DNA from: Mycobacterium sp. GA-0227b | GTDB lineage: Bacteria > Actinomycetota > Actinomycetes > Mycobacteriales > Mycobacteriaceae | Reading direction: 5' to 3' | DNA length: 64,000 bases | Assembly: GCF_001499855.1 (NCBI RefSeq) | Contig: NZ_LQIK01000033.1 | Location: 1-64,000, forward strand | In this document: positions 16,988 to 24,511 of the stretch, piece after piece | Layout of the letters: every line of letters begins with the position of its first letter | Position numbering within the stretch: position 1 is the first letter of the stretch | The notes under the pieces: generated by a model | The model's database searches: none | Told to the model about the DNA's origin: nothing | Seen by the model: only the letters and a program-made list of their open reading frames with translations | Translations under genes and position numbers: made by a program

Positions 16988-18303
16988 CCCGTCGGCCGGG
17001 GCGGGACGCGCACCGCGAGCATGGCCAACAACCCGGCGGCGAGCACGACGACCAGCCCGCCCATACCCGCACGGTCGGTGTCGAAGACCGCGATGAACAC
17101 CGAGAACAGCATGGGCGCCAGGTACGAAACGGCGCGGCCGGTGGTGGTGTAGAGGCCGAACGCGACGCCCTCCTTGCCCTCGGCCGACAGGCGCATCATC
17201 AGGGTGCGCGCAGACGACAGCGTCGGGCCGATGAACAGGCAGAGCGCCAGCCCGCAGATCCAGAACGCGAGCGCCCCGTCGAGCGTCATCAGCGTGAGAC
17301 CGACGGCGATCATCGCGGTCAACGCGGCGACGATCACCGGCTTGGCGCCGAAGCGGTCGTCGAGCAGACCGCCGAGGACGGCGCCGACCGCGGCGATGGT
17401 GCTCGCGCTCACGCCGAACAACAGCACGTCGGCCTCCGAGACGCCGTAGACGCGCACGCCGAGCACCGCGCCGAACGCGAAGATCCCGGTGAGGCCGTCG
17501 CGGAAGACCGCGCTGGCGATCAGGTAATAGACGACGTTGTGGTCACGACGCCATTCGCTGCGGATGTCCGTCCACAGCTTGCGGTATCCACCGATGAAGC
17601 CGACGGTTTCGCGGCTGTCCATCGGCCCCGGCATCGCGCTGGGCACGGCGAGCAGCACCGGCACGGCGAACAGCCCGAACCAGACGGCCGTGAAAACCAT
17701 GGCGGCCCTGACGTTTTGGCCGTCGTCGACCGGCAGGCTCAACATTCCACCGTCGCCCGAGATGAACCCGAGGTACACCACCAACAGCAGCGTGACACTG
17801 CCGAAATAGCCCAGGCCCAAACCGAATCCGGAGATCTGCCCGGATGTCTGCGGTGTCGACAGCTGGCGCAGCATCGCGTTGTAGGGCACGGTGGCGAGTT
17901 CGTTGCACGCCGAAGCGCAGCCCAGGAGCAGCAGGCCGAGCGCCAGGTAGCGGTAGTCGTCGCGGACAAAGCTCGTCGACGCGATCAGCACCACAGCGGT
18001 CGCGCTGAGCACGGCCAGCACGCGCCGCCGCCGCCACGGTGCGTCGACCCACACCCCCGTCACCGGGGCCAGCAGCGCGACCACGAGCCCGGCCAGGCCC
18101 AGCGCCCACCCCAGCCAGCTGGTTGCGCTGATGTCGCCAGGCAGGTCGTCGCCGACGGAGTTGGTCAGGTAGATCGAGAACACGAAGGTCACCGCCACCG
18201 CGTTCATCCCGGTCGCCCCGAAGTCCCACAACGCCCACGAGATGACCTGCCGCCGACTGGCGGTCCGCGCGGGCAGCAGGTCTGAATCGGGTGGGTCGGT
18301 CAT
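16984..18303 (-). CDS. MFS transporter (UMF1/Atg22-like)
   Basis: 439 residues with about 12 predicted membrane helices. The first helix region SWALWDFGATGMNAVAVTFVFSIYL and the loop VWVDAPWRRRRVL are typical of the UMF1/Atg22-like branch of the major facilitator superfamily; RLSAEGKEGVAFGLYTTTGRAVSYLAP lies in the second half. Equivalent to Rv2508c. Substrate unknown. ATG at 18303; a TATATC hexamer on this strand overlaps the promoter of the divergent cmrA gene. Confidence 0.82.
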   Translation of the reverse strand: MTDPPDSDLLPARTASRRQVISWALWDFGATGMNAVAVTFVFSIYLTNSVGDDLPGDISATSWLGWALGLAGLVVALLAPVTGVWVDAPWRRRRVLAVLSATAVVLIASTSFVRDDYRYLALGLLLLGCASACNELATVPYNAMLRQLSTPQTSGQISGFGLGLGYFGSVTLLLVVYLGFISGDGGMLSLPVDDGQNVRAAMVFTAVWFGLFAVPVLLAVPSAMPGPMDSRETVGFIGGYRKLWTDIRSEWRRDHNVVYYLIASAVFRDGLTGIFAFGAVLGVRVYGVSEADVLLFGVSASTIAAVGAVLGGLLDDRFGAKPVIVAALTAMIAVGLTLMTLDGALAFWICGLALCLFIGPTLSSARTLMMRLSAEGKEGVAFGLYTTTGRAVSYLAPMLFSVFIAVFDTDRAGMGGLVVVLAAGLLAMLAVRVPPRPTG

Positions 18304-18314
18304 GGTCCGCCCAC

Positions 18315-18322
18315 GATATAGT
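18315..18322. promoter_or_regulatory. Overlapping divergent -10 elements (cmrA and MFS gene)
   Basis: On the plus strand TATAGT (18317-18322) lies 7 nt before the GTG of cmrA. On the minus strand TATATC (18320-18315) could serve the MFS gene starting at 18303. The two hexamers share bases, so RNA polymerase could use only one at a time. Confidence 0.5.
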
Positions 18323-18329
18323 CCGTCGC

Positions 18330-19136
18330 GTGTCAGTACCCGCTCCCAGCGCCGATGCCCGCGCAGTGGTCACCGGCGCATCGCAGAACATCGGCGAGGC
18401 GTTGGCCGCCGAACTCGCCGCCCGTGGACACCACCTGATCATCACCGCGCGCCGCGAAGATGTCCTGCGAGCGCTGGCGGACCGGCTCACCGAGCAGTAC
18501 GGCGTGACGGTGGAGGTGCGACCCGTCGACCTGGCCGACCCGACCGAACGCACCAAGCTGTGCGACGAGTTGGCGACCCGCAACATCTCGATCTTGTGCG
18601 CGAACGCGGGCACCGCGACGTTCGGCCCCGTGGCATCGCTGGATCCGGCGGACGAGAAGGCGCAGGTCCAGCTGAACGTGCTGGGCGTGCACGACCTGGT
18701 GCTCGCCGTGCTGCCCGGGATGGTCGAGCGCAAGGCCGGCGGCATCCTGATTTCCGGTTCGGCGGCCGGGAATTCGCCGATTCCCAACAATGCGACCTAT
18801 GCCGCGACGAAGGCGTTCGTCAACACATTCAGCGAGTCGCTGCGCGGTGAGCTCAAGCGCGCCGGCGTGCACGTGACGCTGCTCGCCCCAGGCCCCGTGC
18901 GCGAGACGCTGCCCTCCGCGGAGGAGCAGTCGCTGGTGGAGAAGCTGATTCCCGACTTCTTGTGGATTTCGACGCAGTACACCGCCAAACAGTCACTGGA
19001 CGCGTTGGAGCGCAACAAGATGCGCGTCGTCCCCGGCGTGACGTCGAAGGCGATGTCGGTGGCGGCGGGGTACACGCCGCGGTCGATAGTGACGCCGATC
19101 GTCGGAGCCGTCTACAAGAAACTCGGCGGCGGCTGA
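18330..19136 (+). CDS. cmrA: Short-chain dehydrogenase, mycolate beta-keto reductase
   Basis: 268 residues. NADPH-binding motif TGASQNIGEALA near residues 13-24, NAG motif CANAGTATFG, catalytic serine region ISGSAAGN and the Y-x-x-x-K motif in NATYAATKAF. Same length and position as Rv2509, whose homologues reduce the 3-oxo group of newly condensed mycolates (established for C. glutamicum CmrA and M. smegmatis MSMEG_4722). This places it at the last step of mycolic acid synthesis, near fas in the same window. The GTG start is leaderless by its TATAGT spacing; an upstream frame extension is a shadow. Confidence 0.9.
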   Translation: MSVPAPSADARAVVTGASQNIGEALAAELAARGHHLIITARREDVLRALADRLTEQYGVTVEVRPVDLADPTERTKLCDELATRNISILCANAGTATFGPVASLDPADEKAQVQLNVLGVHDLVLAVLPGMVERKAGGILISGSAAGNSPIPNNATYAATKAFVNTFSESLRGELKRAGVHVTLLAPGPVRETLPSAEEQSLVEKLIPDFLWISTQYTAKQSLDALERNKMRVVPGVTSKAMSVAAGYTPRSIVTPIVGAVYKKLGGG

Positions 19137-19163
19137 GGCGGATAACCCACGCTCTGGTGCGAC

Positions 19164-19217
19164 GAGACTGCTCACAGATCGCGAATTTCCGCCGGATCGC
19201 GATCTGTGAGCAGTCTC
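19164..19217. terminator. Perfect 21-bp inverted repeat between convergent genes
   Basis: Arms at 19164-19184 and 19197-19217 are exact reverse complements with a 12 nt loop. It lies between the cmrA stop (19136) and the herA-like stop (19229), so it is well placed as a bidirectional terminator. There is no T tract. The arm sequence recurs near 56325-56340. Confidence 0.65.
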
Positions 19218-19228
19218 GATGGGCGGCG

Positions 19229-20824
19229 TCAGCGGCGACGGCGGCTCCGTCGGCGGCCGGTGCCGAAGATGCTGCGGGTGATCTCACGACCGATCACCGT
19301 GCCCGCCGAGCGCATCGCGCTCTTGAACGCGGGGCTGCTCATCATCTTCTCCAGCATCCCGGGTTCGGCGGTGTCGCGCGAGCGCACCTCACCCGAGGCG
19401 GTCGCCCCGCCGACATCCGGTGGCAACGGCGGAGGTAACGCGTCGTCGGCGGGCGGCGCCGGCGGTGCCAGCTTGGCGTTGAGCCGTTCGTAGGCGGACT
19501 CGCGGTCGATGGTCTGGCCGTATTCGGCTTGCAGCGGACTGGCTTTCGCCGCCGAGGTGATCGCCTCCGGTCCGATGGTGTCCATCAGCGATCGCGGGGC
19601 ACGCATCCGCGTCCACGCCACCGGCGTCGGAGCGCCCTTCTCCGAGAGCACCGTGACGATGGCCTCGCCGATACCGAGCGACGTCAACGCCGACTTGAGT
19701 TCGTACACATCGGTTTTCGGGTATGTGCGCACCGTCTTCGACAGCGCCTTCTCGTCGTCCGGCGTGAACGCCCGCAGCGCGTGCTGAATTCGTGCGCCCA
19801 ACTGGGACAGCACGTCGTTGGGCACGTCGGTGGGCAACTGCGTGCAGAAGAACACGCCCACACCCTTCGACCGGATAAGCTTCACCGTCTGCTCGACCTG
19901 CTCGAGGAACGCCTTGGACGCGTCCGAGAAAAGCAGATGAGCCTCGTCGAAGAAGAAAACCAGCTTGGGTTTGTCGAGGTCGCCGACCTCGGGCAGCGTC
20001 GAGAACAAGTCGGCGAGCACCCACATCAGGAACGTCGAGAACATCACCGGCCGTGCGCCCTGGCTGCCGAGCTCGAGCAGCGAGATGATGCCGCGCCCCT
20101 GATCGTCGACCCGCAGCAGATCGTCGGGTTCCAGCTCGGGCTCACCGAAGAACGTGTCGCCGCCCTCGGCTTCGAGGTTCACCAGTGCCCGCAGGATCAC
20201 GCCCGCCGTCGTTTTGGACACCGCGCCGAGCGCCTTCAGCTCCGGCTTGCCCTCGTCGCTGGTGAGGTATTGGATGACGGCGCGCAGGTCCTTGAGGTCG
20301 AGCAGCGAGAGGCCCTTCTGATCGGCCCAGTGGAAGATCAGGCCCAGCGTCGACTCCTGGGTCGCGTTCAGTTCGAGCACCTTCGACAGCAGGATCGGCC
20401 CGAAGCTGGAGATCGTCGCGCGCACCGGGACACCGATGCCCGACGTGCCCAGCGACAGAAACTCGACCGGATAGGTCGTCGGCGTCCAGGCGTCTCCGGT
20501 GTCTTTGGCCCGCGCCTGGATGTTCTCGTCGGCCTCACCGGGCCGAGACAGCCCCGACAGGTCGCCCTTCACGTCGGCCATCACGCAGGGCACGCCCGCG
20601 GCCGAGAGCTGTTCGGCGAGCACCTGCAGCGACTTGGTCTTGCCGGTGCCTGTGGCACCGGCGATCAGCCCGTGACGGTTGACGGTGGCCAGCGGAATGC
20701 GGACCTGCGCGGCCGGGTCGCAGGTGCCGTCGACGACGACGCCGCCGAGCTCGAGCGCCGCACCTTCGACGGCATAACCTGCGGCGATCTGCTGTGCGGG
20801 ACTGGCGGTCGGCTCAGTGGTCAT
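19229..20824 (-). CDS. HerA-like/DUF853 ATPase
   Basis: 531 residues of the FtsK/HerA-type ATPase group. Walker A GATGTGKTKSLQVLAEQL near residues 56-73; Walker B KLVFFFDEAHLLF near 290-302; an arginine-finger-type region follows. C-terminal 80 residues are Pro-rich then basic (GRRRSRRRR). The ATG at 20824 is preceded by TAAGGT at 20837-20832 with a 7 nt gap, so it is probably leaderless. Matches Rv2510c by position. Such proteins are hexameric nucleic-acid or protein motors; the specific role in mycobacteria is unknown. Its promoter backs on to that of orn. Confidence 0.87.
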   Translation of the reverse strand: MTTEPTASPAQQIAAGYAVEGAALELGGVVVDGTCDPAAQVRIPLATVNRHGLIAGATGTGKTKSLQVLAEQLSAAGVPCVMADVKGDLSGLSRPGEADENIQARAKDTGDAWTPTTYPVEFLSLGTSGIGVPVRATISSFGPILLSKVLELNATQESTLGLIFHWADQKGLSLLDLKDLRAVIQYLTSDEGKPELKALGAVSKTTAGVILRALVNLEAEGGDTFFGEPELEPDDLLRVDDQGRGIISLLELGSQGARPVMFSTFLMWVLADLFSTLPEVGDLDKPKLVFFFDEAHLLFSDASKAFLEQVEQTVKLIRSKGVGVFFCTQLPTDVPNDVLSQLGARIQHALRAFTPDDEKALSKTVRTYPKTDVYELKSALTSLGIGEAIVTVLSEKGAPTPVAWTRMRAPRSLMDTIGPEAITSAAKASPLQAEYGQTIDRESAYERLNAKLAPPAPPADDALPPPLPPDVGGATASGEVRSRDTAEPGMLEKMMSSPAFKSAMRSAGTVIGREITRSIFGTGRRRSRRRR

Positions 20825-20906
20825 GGCTGGCACCTTAACTCGCGGGGCACGCCGTTCGGGCGGGTGCAACGGGCCACGCAGCGCTGTAAGGCTTACTGTG
20901 AGCGTC

Positions 20907-21554
20907 GTGCGCGACGAACTGGTATGGATCGACTGCGAGATGACCGGCCTCGACTTGAAGTCCGACTTGCTCATCGAGATCGCGGTGTTGGTGACAGACG
21001 CAGACCTCAACATCCTCGGCGAGGGTCTCGACGTAGTCATCCACGTCGACGACGAGGCGTTGTCGTCGATGATCCCGGTGGTCACCGAGATGCACACGCG
21101 ATCGGGGCTCATCGAGGAGGTGCGAGCGTCGACCGTCACGCTGCCCGAGGCCGAGGAACTGGTGCTCGACTACATCCGCACGCACGTCAAACAGGCCAAG
21201 ACGGCGCCGCTGGCCGGCAACTCGATCGCGACCGACCGCGGCTTCATCGCCCGCGACATGCCCAAGCTCGATGACTACCTGCACTATCGGATGATCGATG
21301 TGAGCTCCATCAAGGAGTTGTGCAGACGCTGGTATCCCCGGATCTACTTCGGCCAACCCGAGAAGGGCCTCGCGCACCGGGCACTGGCCGACATCCACGA
21401 ATCGATCCGCGAATTGCAGTATTACCGCCGCACCGCGTTCGTGCCGGCCCCGGGACCTTCGACCAGCGATATCGCCGCCATCGCCGGAGAATTGGGCTCC
21501 TCGAACGGGGGCCCGAAGGATATCGATTCGGTCGCTGAGCGTCCGAGCGGCTAG
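20907..21554 (+). CDS. orn: Oligoribonuclease
   Basis: 215 residues, a 3'-5' exoribonuclease of the DEDDh family that degrades 2-5 nt RNAs. Motifs: Exo I WIDCEMTGLDLKSD (Asp and Glu), Exo II NSIATDRGFIARDMP, Exo III HRALADIHESI with His and Asp. Start GTG at 20907, 7 nt after TACTGT (20894-20899), so leaderless; the length then equals the usual 215. The upstream frame through 20817 is discarded. Rv2511 equivalent, directly followed by tRNA-His. Confidence 0.95.
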   Translation: MRDELVWIDCEMTGLDLKSDLLIEIAVLVTDADLNILGEGLDVVIHVDDEALSSMIPVVTEMHTRSGLIEEVRASTVTLPEAEELVLDYIRTHVKQAKTAPLAGNSIATDRGFIARDMPKLDDYLHYRMIDVSSIKELCRRWYPRIYFGQPEKGLAHRALADIHESIRELQYYRRTAFVPAPGPSTSDIAAIAGELGSSNGGPKDIDSVAERPSG

Positions 21555-21595
21555 TATCGACGTCGCCGTCCTGCCCGCTCGGGCACGCGGCGATG

Positions 21596-21668
21596 GTGGC
21601 TGTAGTTCAGTTGGTAGAGCACCAGGTTGTGATCCTGGCTGTCGCGGGTTCGAGTCCCGTCAGCCACC
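21596..21668 (+). tRNA. tRNA-His (GTG)
   Basis: A full cloverleaf: acceptor GTGGCTG pairs with CAGCCAC at 21661-21667; D arm with TTCAGTTGGTAGAG; anticodon GTG at 21629-21631 in a TTGTGAT loop; T arm GGGTTCGAGTCCC. G at 21595 and C at 21668 would be the extra -1:73 pair of tRNA-His. CCA is not encoded completely. Confidence 0.95.
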
Positions 21669-21678
21669 CCGCAGATAC

Positions 21679-21724
21679 GAACGCGGCCCTCGGCAGAGAT
21701 GCCGGGGCCGCGTTCGGCGTTTTC
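21679..21724. terminator. Intrinsic terminator after tRNA-His and facing ldtB
   Basis: Stem GAACGCGGCCCTCGGC (21679-21694) pairs with 21701-21715 with one bulged base, a 6 nt loop and GGCGTTTT following. It closes the tRNA-His transcript and sits 5 bp from the end of ldtB on the other strand. Confidence 0.8.
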
Positions 21725-21728
21725 CGGG

Positions 21729-22946
21729 TCAGACGCCGGCGTTGCCCGCTTTCCACTGCTCCCACGGGATGTTCCAGTCGCCCAGACCGTCGGTGCCGGG
21801 CAGCGTCGATCCCACGGTGTTGACGATCTCGACGATGTCCCCGCGCTTGGAGTTGTCATGGAACCATCGCCCATTGCTGGTGCTGACGTTGATGCAGCCG
21901 TGGCTGACGTTGCTGTAGCCCTGGCTGCCCACCGACCACGGCGCGGCGTGTACGTAAATGCCGCTGTAGGAGATCTGGGTGGCCCAGTCCACCTCGGTGC
22001 GATATCCGTTGGGCGAGTTGACCGGAACGCCGTAGGTGGACGAATCCATCACCATGTGCGAGAGGCGGTCGCCGACGATGTAGGTGCCGTTGTTGGTCGG
22101 CGTGCTGTTCTTGCCCATCGACACCGGCATGGTCTTGATCACTTCGCCGTTGCGTTTGACCGTCAGCGTCTTGGTGCTGTCATCGACGGTGGTGATCACT
22201 TCGTCGCCGATGGTGAAGCGCGTGCTGACGTTGTCCTGGCCGAACAGGCCGTCGCCGAGGTCGACTCCGTAGGTGTTGACCGCGACCTCGACCTTGGTGC
22301 CGGGCTTCCAGTACTTCGCCGGCCGCCAGCGCACCTCGCGGTTGCTGAGCCAGTAGAACGCACCCTCGACCGGCGGGTCGGTCTTGATCTTGATGGCTTT
22401 CTGAGCGGCCAACCGGTTGGGGATGTTCTCGTCGAACCGGATTGCGACCGGCTGCCCGACGCCGACCACCTCACCCTCGTTGGGAATGACGTAGGGCATC
22501 GTCAGGTTTTCCGGCGAATGGGTCTCGAAGGTCATCTCCCTCTTGGTGGCCCCGCCGAGCCCGAGCGATTCCGCCGTCAGCGTGTAGCTCTTGTTGAAGC
22601 CGAGCGGTTCGGTGGTGGACCAGGACAGCCCGTCGGGACTGAACTTGCCGGCAACGGTCTTCCCGGACTCGTTCACCATGGTGACCGCGCCGAGCACGCC
22701 GTCCCCCGCGCTCACGGTCACCGGCGTATCCACGCTCACGCCGACGGCGCCGTCCGTCACCGACGCGGTGAGCTTCGGAATCAGCAGGTCACCGAACGGG
22801 GTGCCCTTGTGCTCGATCACCTGCGGCGGTGGCGGCGCCGAGTTGCCACCGCATGCGGACAGCCCGAGCGCCACGGCGGGAACCAGCGCAAGAGCCACCA
22901 ACCATGCGCGTCGACGCGGACGGGCCACTGAACGGACTCGCCACAT
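21729..22946 (-). CDS. ldtB: L,D-transpeptidase lipoprotein (LdtMt2 type)
   Basis: 405 residues. It makes 3-3 peptidoglycan cross-links outside the membrane and is the main carbapenem target of the class. Signal peptide with lipobox LSAC (Cys32); two Ig-like domains (about residues 45-250); YkuD catalytic domain with HAAPWSVGSQGYSNVSHGC, where Cys351 is the nucleophile and His the base; and the C-terminal tryptophan-rich subdomain found in LdtMt2. ATG with GGAG six bases before it. Equivalent to Rv2518c. Monocistronic between two tRNA genes. Confidence 0.93.
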   Translation of the reverse strand: MWRVRSVARPRRRAWLVALALVPAVALGLSACGGNSAPPPPQVIEHKGTPFGDLLIPKLTASVTDGAVGVSVDTPVTVSAGDGVLGAVTMVNESGKTVAGKFSPDGLSWSTTEPLGFNKSYTLTAESLGLGGATKREMTFETHSPENLTMPYVIPNEGEVVGVGQPVAIRFDENIPNRLAAQKAIKIKTDPPVEGAFYWLSNREVRWRPAKYWKPGTKVEVAVNTYGVDLGDGLFGQDNVSTRFTIGDEVITTVDDSTKTLTVKRNGEVIKTMPVSMGKNSTPTNNGTYIVGDRLSHMVMDSSTYGVPVNSPNGYRTEVDWATQISYSGIYVHAAPWSVGSQGYSNVSHGCINVSTSNGRWFHDNSKRGDIVEIVNTVGSTLPGTDGLGDWNIPWEQWKAGNAGV

Positions 22947-23103
22947 TGCTCACTCCACCTCGCAACCAGGGCTGACAAATCGATGATTCTTGGCAACAGT
23001 CTAAGGGCAATCTCGGACACGAGGCGCCATGCCGGCGTCGTCGACCATCCGAGTTAGCGGGAATTTCACCCTGCGTGGTGGGGCCTGTTATTGTCGCACC
23101 CGC

Positions 23104-23176
<73 letters not shown>

Positions 23177-23192
23177 CTCAGTTTCAACTTCG

Positions 23193-23224
23193 ACGCGACC
23201 GTGGCCACTTCGTCACGGTCGCGT
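23193..23224 (+). terminator. Terminator-like hairpin after tRNA-Lys
   Basis: ACGCGACCGTG (23193-23203) is an exact inverted match to 23214-23224 with a 10 nt loop, 17 bp after the tRNA. The stem is GC-rich; the following bases (TCGGTTCTCGG) are only weakly T-rich. Confidence 0.65.
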
Positions 23225-23516
23225 TCGGTTCTCGGGCCACATCGCCGTCCAGCGGCCAGCGGCTGATTGCCAGTAACTGTCGCGTAAATTATTTGCCTTG
23301 TTGGCGCGCGCGCCGGCAGCAAGTGTGCTGAGATGGGCAGGTGCCCGTTGGCAGAGATGTTGGCTGGGCAGTTCGGGCAGTTGCGGGTTGGCTCCGCTTC
23401 ACGATATTTCGGGGTTCAAACTGCGGTAAGGTGGCGATCTCTGTTACAGTCTAGTTAGCTGAACAGCCAAACGCCTCCCGACGGGCGGTGACCGGAAGGA
23501 AACGGGTACTTAGCTG
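23225..23516. other. Intergenic stretch with a promoter-like hexamer and small hairpin
   Basis: No convincing protein gene. TACAGT at 23445-23450 looks like a -10 hexamer. Downstream is GGAAGGAAAC (23494-23503), then a 6-bp hairpin TAGCTG-N6-CAGCTA at 23511-23528. The region could be the 5' part of a small RNA or the leader of the short ORF that follows. Confidence 0.35.
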
Positions 23517-23687
23517 ATGGTCCAGCTAGGCGGTTCATTCGGAGCCTGTGCAGGGGATGCGGATGCGCCCGACGAATTAACTGCGCAGGTCCCGATCGCC
23601 GTGTATTCGTGCAACCGGCTCGGCCGGGTCGCCAATCCCCCCGGTTTCTCCGTCGTCGACTGGTTCCGCTCGGCGCGACGTCGCTGA
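23517..23687 (+). CDS. Candidate 56-residue ORF of unknown function
   Basis: ATG 23517 to TGA 23687 gives a peptide beginning MVQLGGSFGACAGDADAPDE and ending VVDWFRSARRR. Its second half has the GC-rich third positions expected of a gene here; the first half is less typical. A TACAGT hexamer lies about 70 nt upstream, but GGAAGG is 13-16 nt from the ATG, a poor spacing. It may be a real small protein or chance reading through a small RNA. It ends just before the convergent DUF3618 gene. Confidence 0.3.
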   Translation: MVQLGGSFGACAGDADAPDELTAQVPIAVYSCNRLGRVANPPGFSVVDWFRSARRR

Positions 23688-23698
23688 TTCGCTTGCGC

Positions 23699-23926
23699 TC
23701 AGCGCTGCCGGATCCGACGCACCACAAGCACGAGCGTGAGCGCTCCCACGCCGGCGAGCGAGATCGCCACCGCCGGTTTCGTGACGAACCGCACGATCGC
23801 GGATTTGACGTCGTCGGCCAATCGGCTGGGGTTGGCGCGCTCGGCGAGTGTGTCCACTGTGGTCGCGAGCTGCTCCCGAGCCTGATCGATATCCCGCTTG
23901 ATGGTCTCGGGATCGCGGTCCGCCAC
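23699..23926 (-). CDS. DUF3618 small membrane protein
   Basis: 75 residues starting at GTG 23926, which has GGAGG five bases upstream; an ATG at 23947 is the alternative. N-terminal helical segment DPETIKRDIDQAREQLATTVDTLAERANPSRLADDV is the DUF3618 signature, followed by one transmembrane helix (AVAISLAGVGALTLVLVV) and a basic end RRIRQR. Equivalent to Rv2520c. Role unknown; such proteins often sit beside stress or envelope genes. Confidence 0.8.
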   Translation of the reverse strand: MADRDPETIKRDIDQAREQLATTVDTLAERANPSRLADDVKSAIVRFVTKPAVAISLAGVGALTLVLVVRRIRQR

Positions 23927-24037
23927 GTGCGCCTCCAAGCCGTCCAAGTCGCAGCTTCGGGGATGAAGCCTGCCGATCTACCCTAGAGCAGCCCGCGCTC
24001 GCCGCAGCGCACCGGTCGACAGAAGGGATGCCCCCGC

Positions 24038-24511
24038 GTGCCACAGACTCCGCGACTCGAGGTAGGCGACAAAGCCCCTGCGTTCAGCCTGCCCGACGCC
24101 GACGGCAACACCGTGAAGCTCGCCGACTACAAGGGCCGCAAGGTCGTCGTGTACTTCTACCCGGCGGCGTCGACCCCTGGCTGCACGAAGCAGGCGTGTG
24201 ATTTCCGGGACAACCTTCGTGAGCTCAACGACGCCGGGCTCGACGTCATCGGCATCTCCCCCGACAAGCCGGAGAAGCTGGCCAAGTTCCGCGACAAGGA
24301 GAAGCTGACCTTCCCGTTGCTCTCGGACCCCGATCGCGAAGTGCTCACCGCCTGGGGCGCGTTCGGCGAGAAGATGATGTACGGCAAGACCGTTCAGGGT
24401 GTCATCCGGTCGACGTTCGTCGTCGACGAGGAGGGCAGGATCGCCGAGGCGCAGTACAACGTGCGCGCCACCGGGCACGTCGCGAAGCTACGTCGCGATT
24501 TGTCCGTCTGA
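24038..24511 (+). CDS. bcp: Thioredoxin-dependent peroxiredoxin (BCP/PrxQ type)
   Basis: 157 residues. Reduces hydrogen peroxide and organic peroxides with electrons from thioredoxin. Peroxidatic Cys49 in STPGCTKQACDFRD and resolving Cys54 five residues on, the PrxQ alpha2-helix arrangement. FYPAASTPGCT and IRSTFVVDEEG are conserved. GTG start with AGAAGGGA upstream. Rv2521 equivalent. Its last 24 bp overlap the 3' end of the convergent M20 peptidase gene. Confidence 0.93.
   Translation: MPQTPRLEVGDKAPAFSLPDADGNTVKLADYKGRKVVVYFYPAASTPGCTKQACDFRDNLRELNDAGLDVIGISPDKPEKLAKFRDKEKLTFPLLSDPDREVLTAWGAFGEKMMYGKTVQGVIRSTFVVDEEGRIAEAQYNVRATGHVAKLRRDLSV

Noticed and set aside
16495..18285. Plus-strand frame of 596 codons
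   Set aside because: Runs antisense through the MFS gene and out of frame through the MmpS-like gene; His/Arg/Gln-rich low-complexity translation indicates a shadow.
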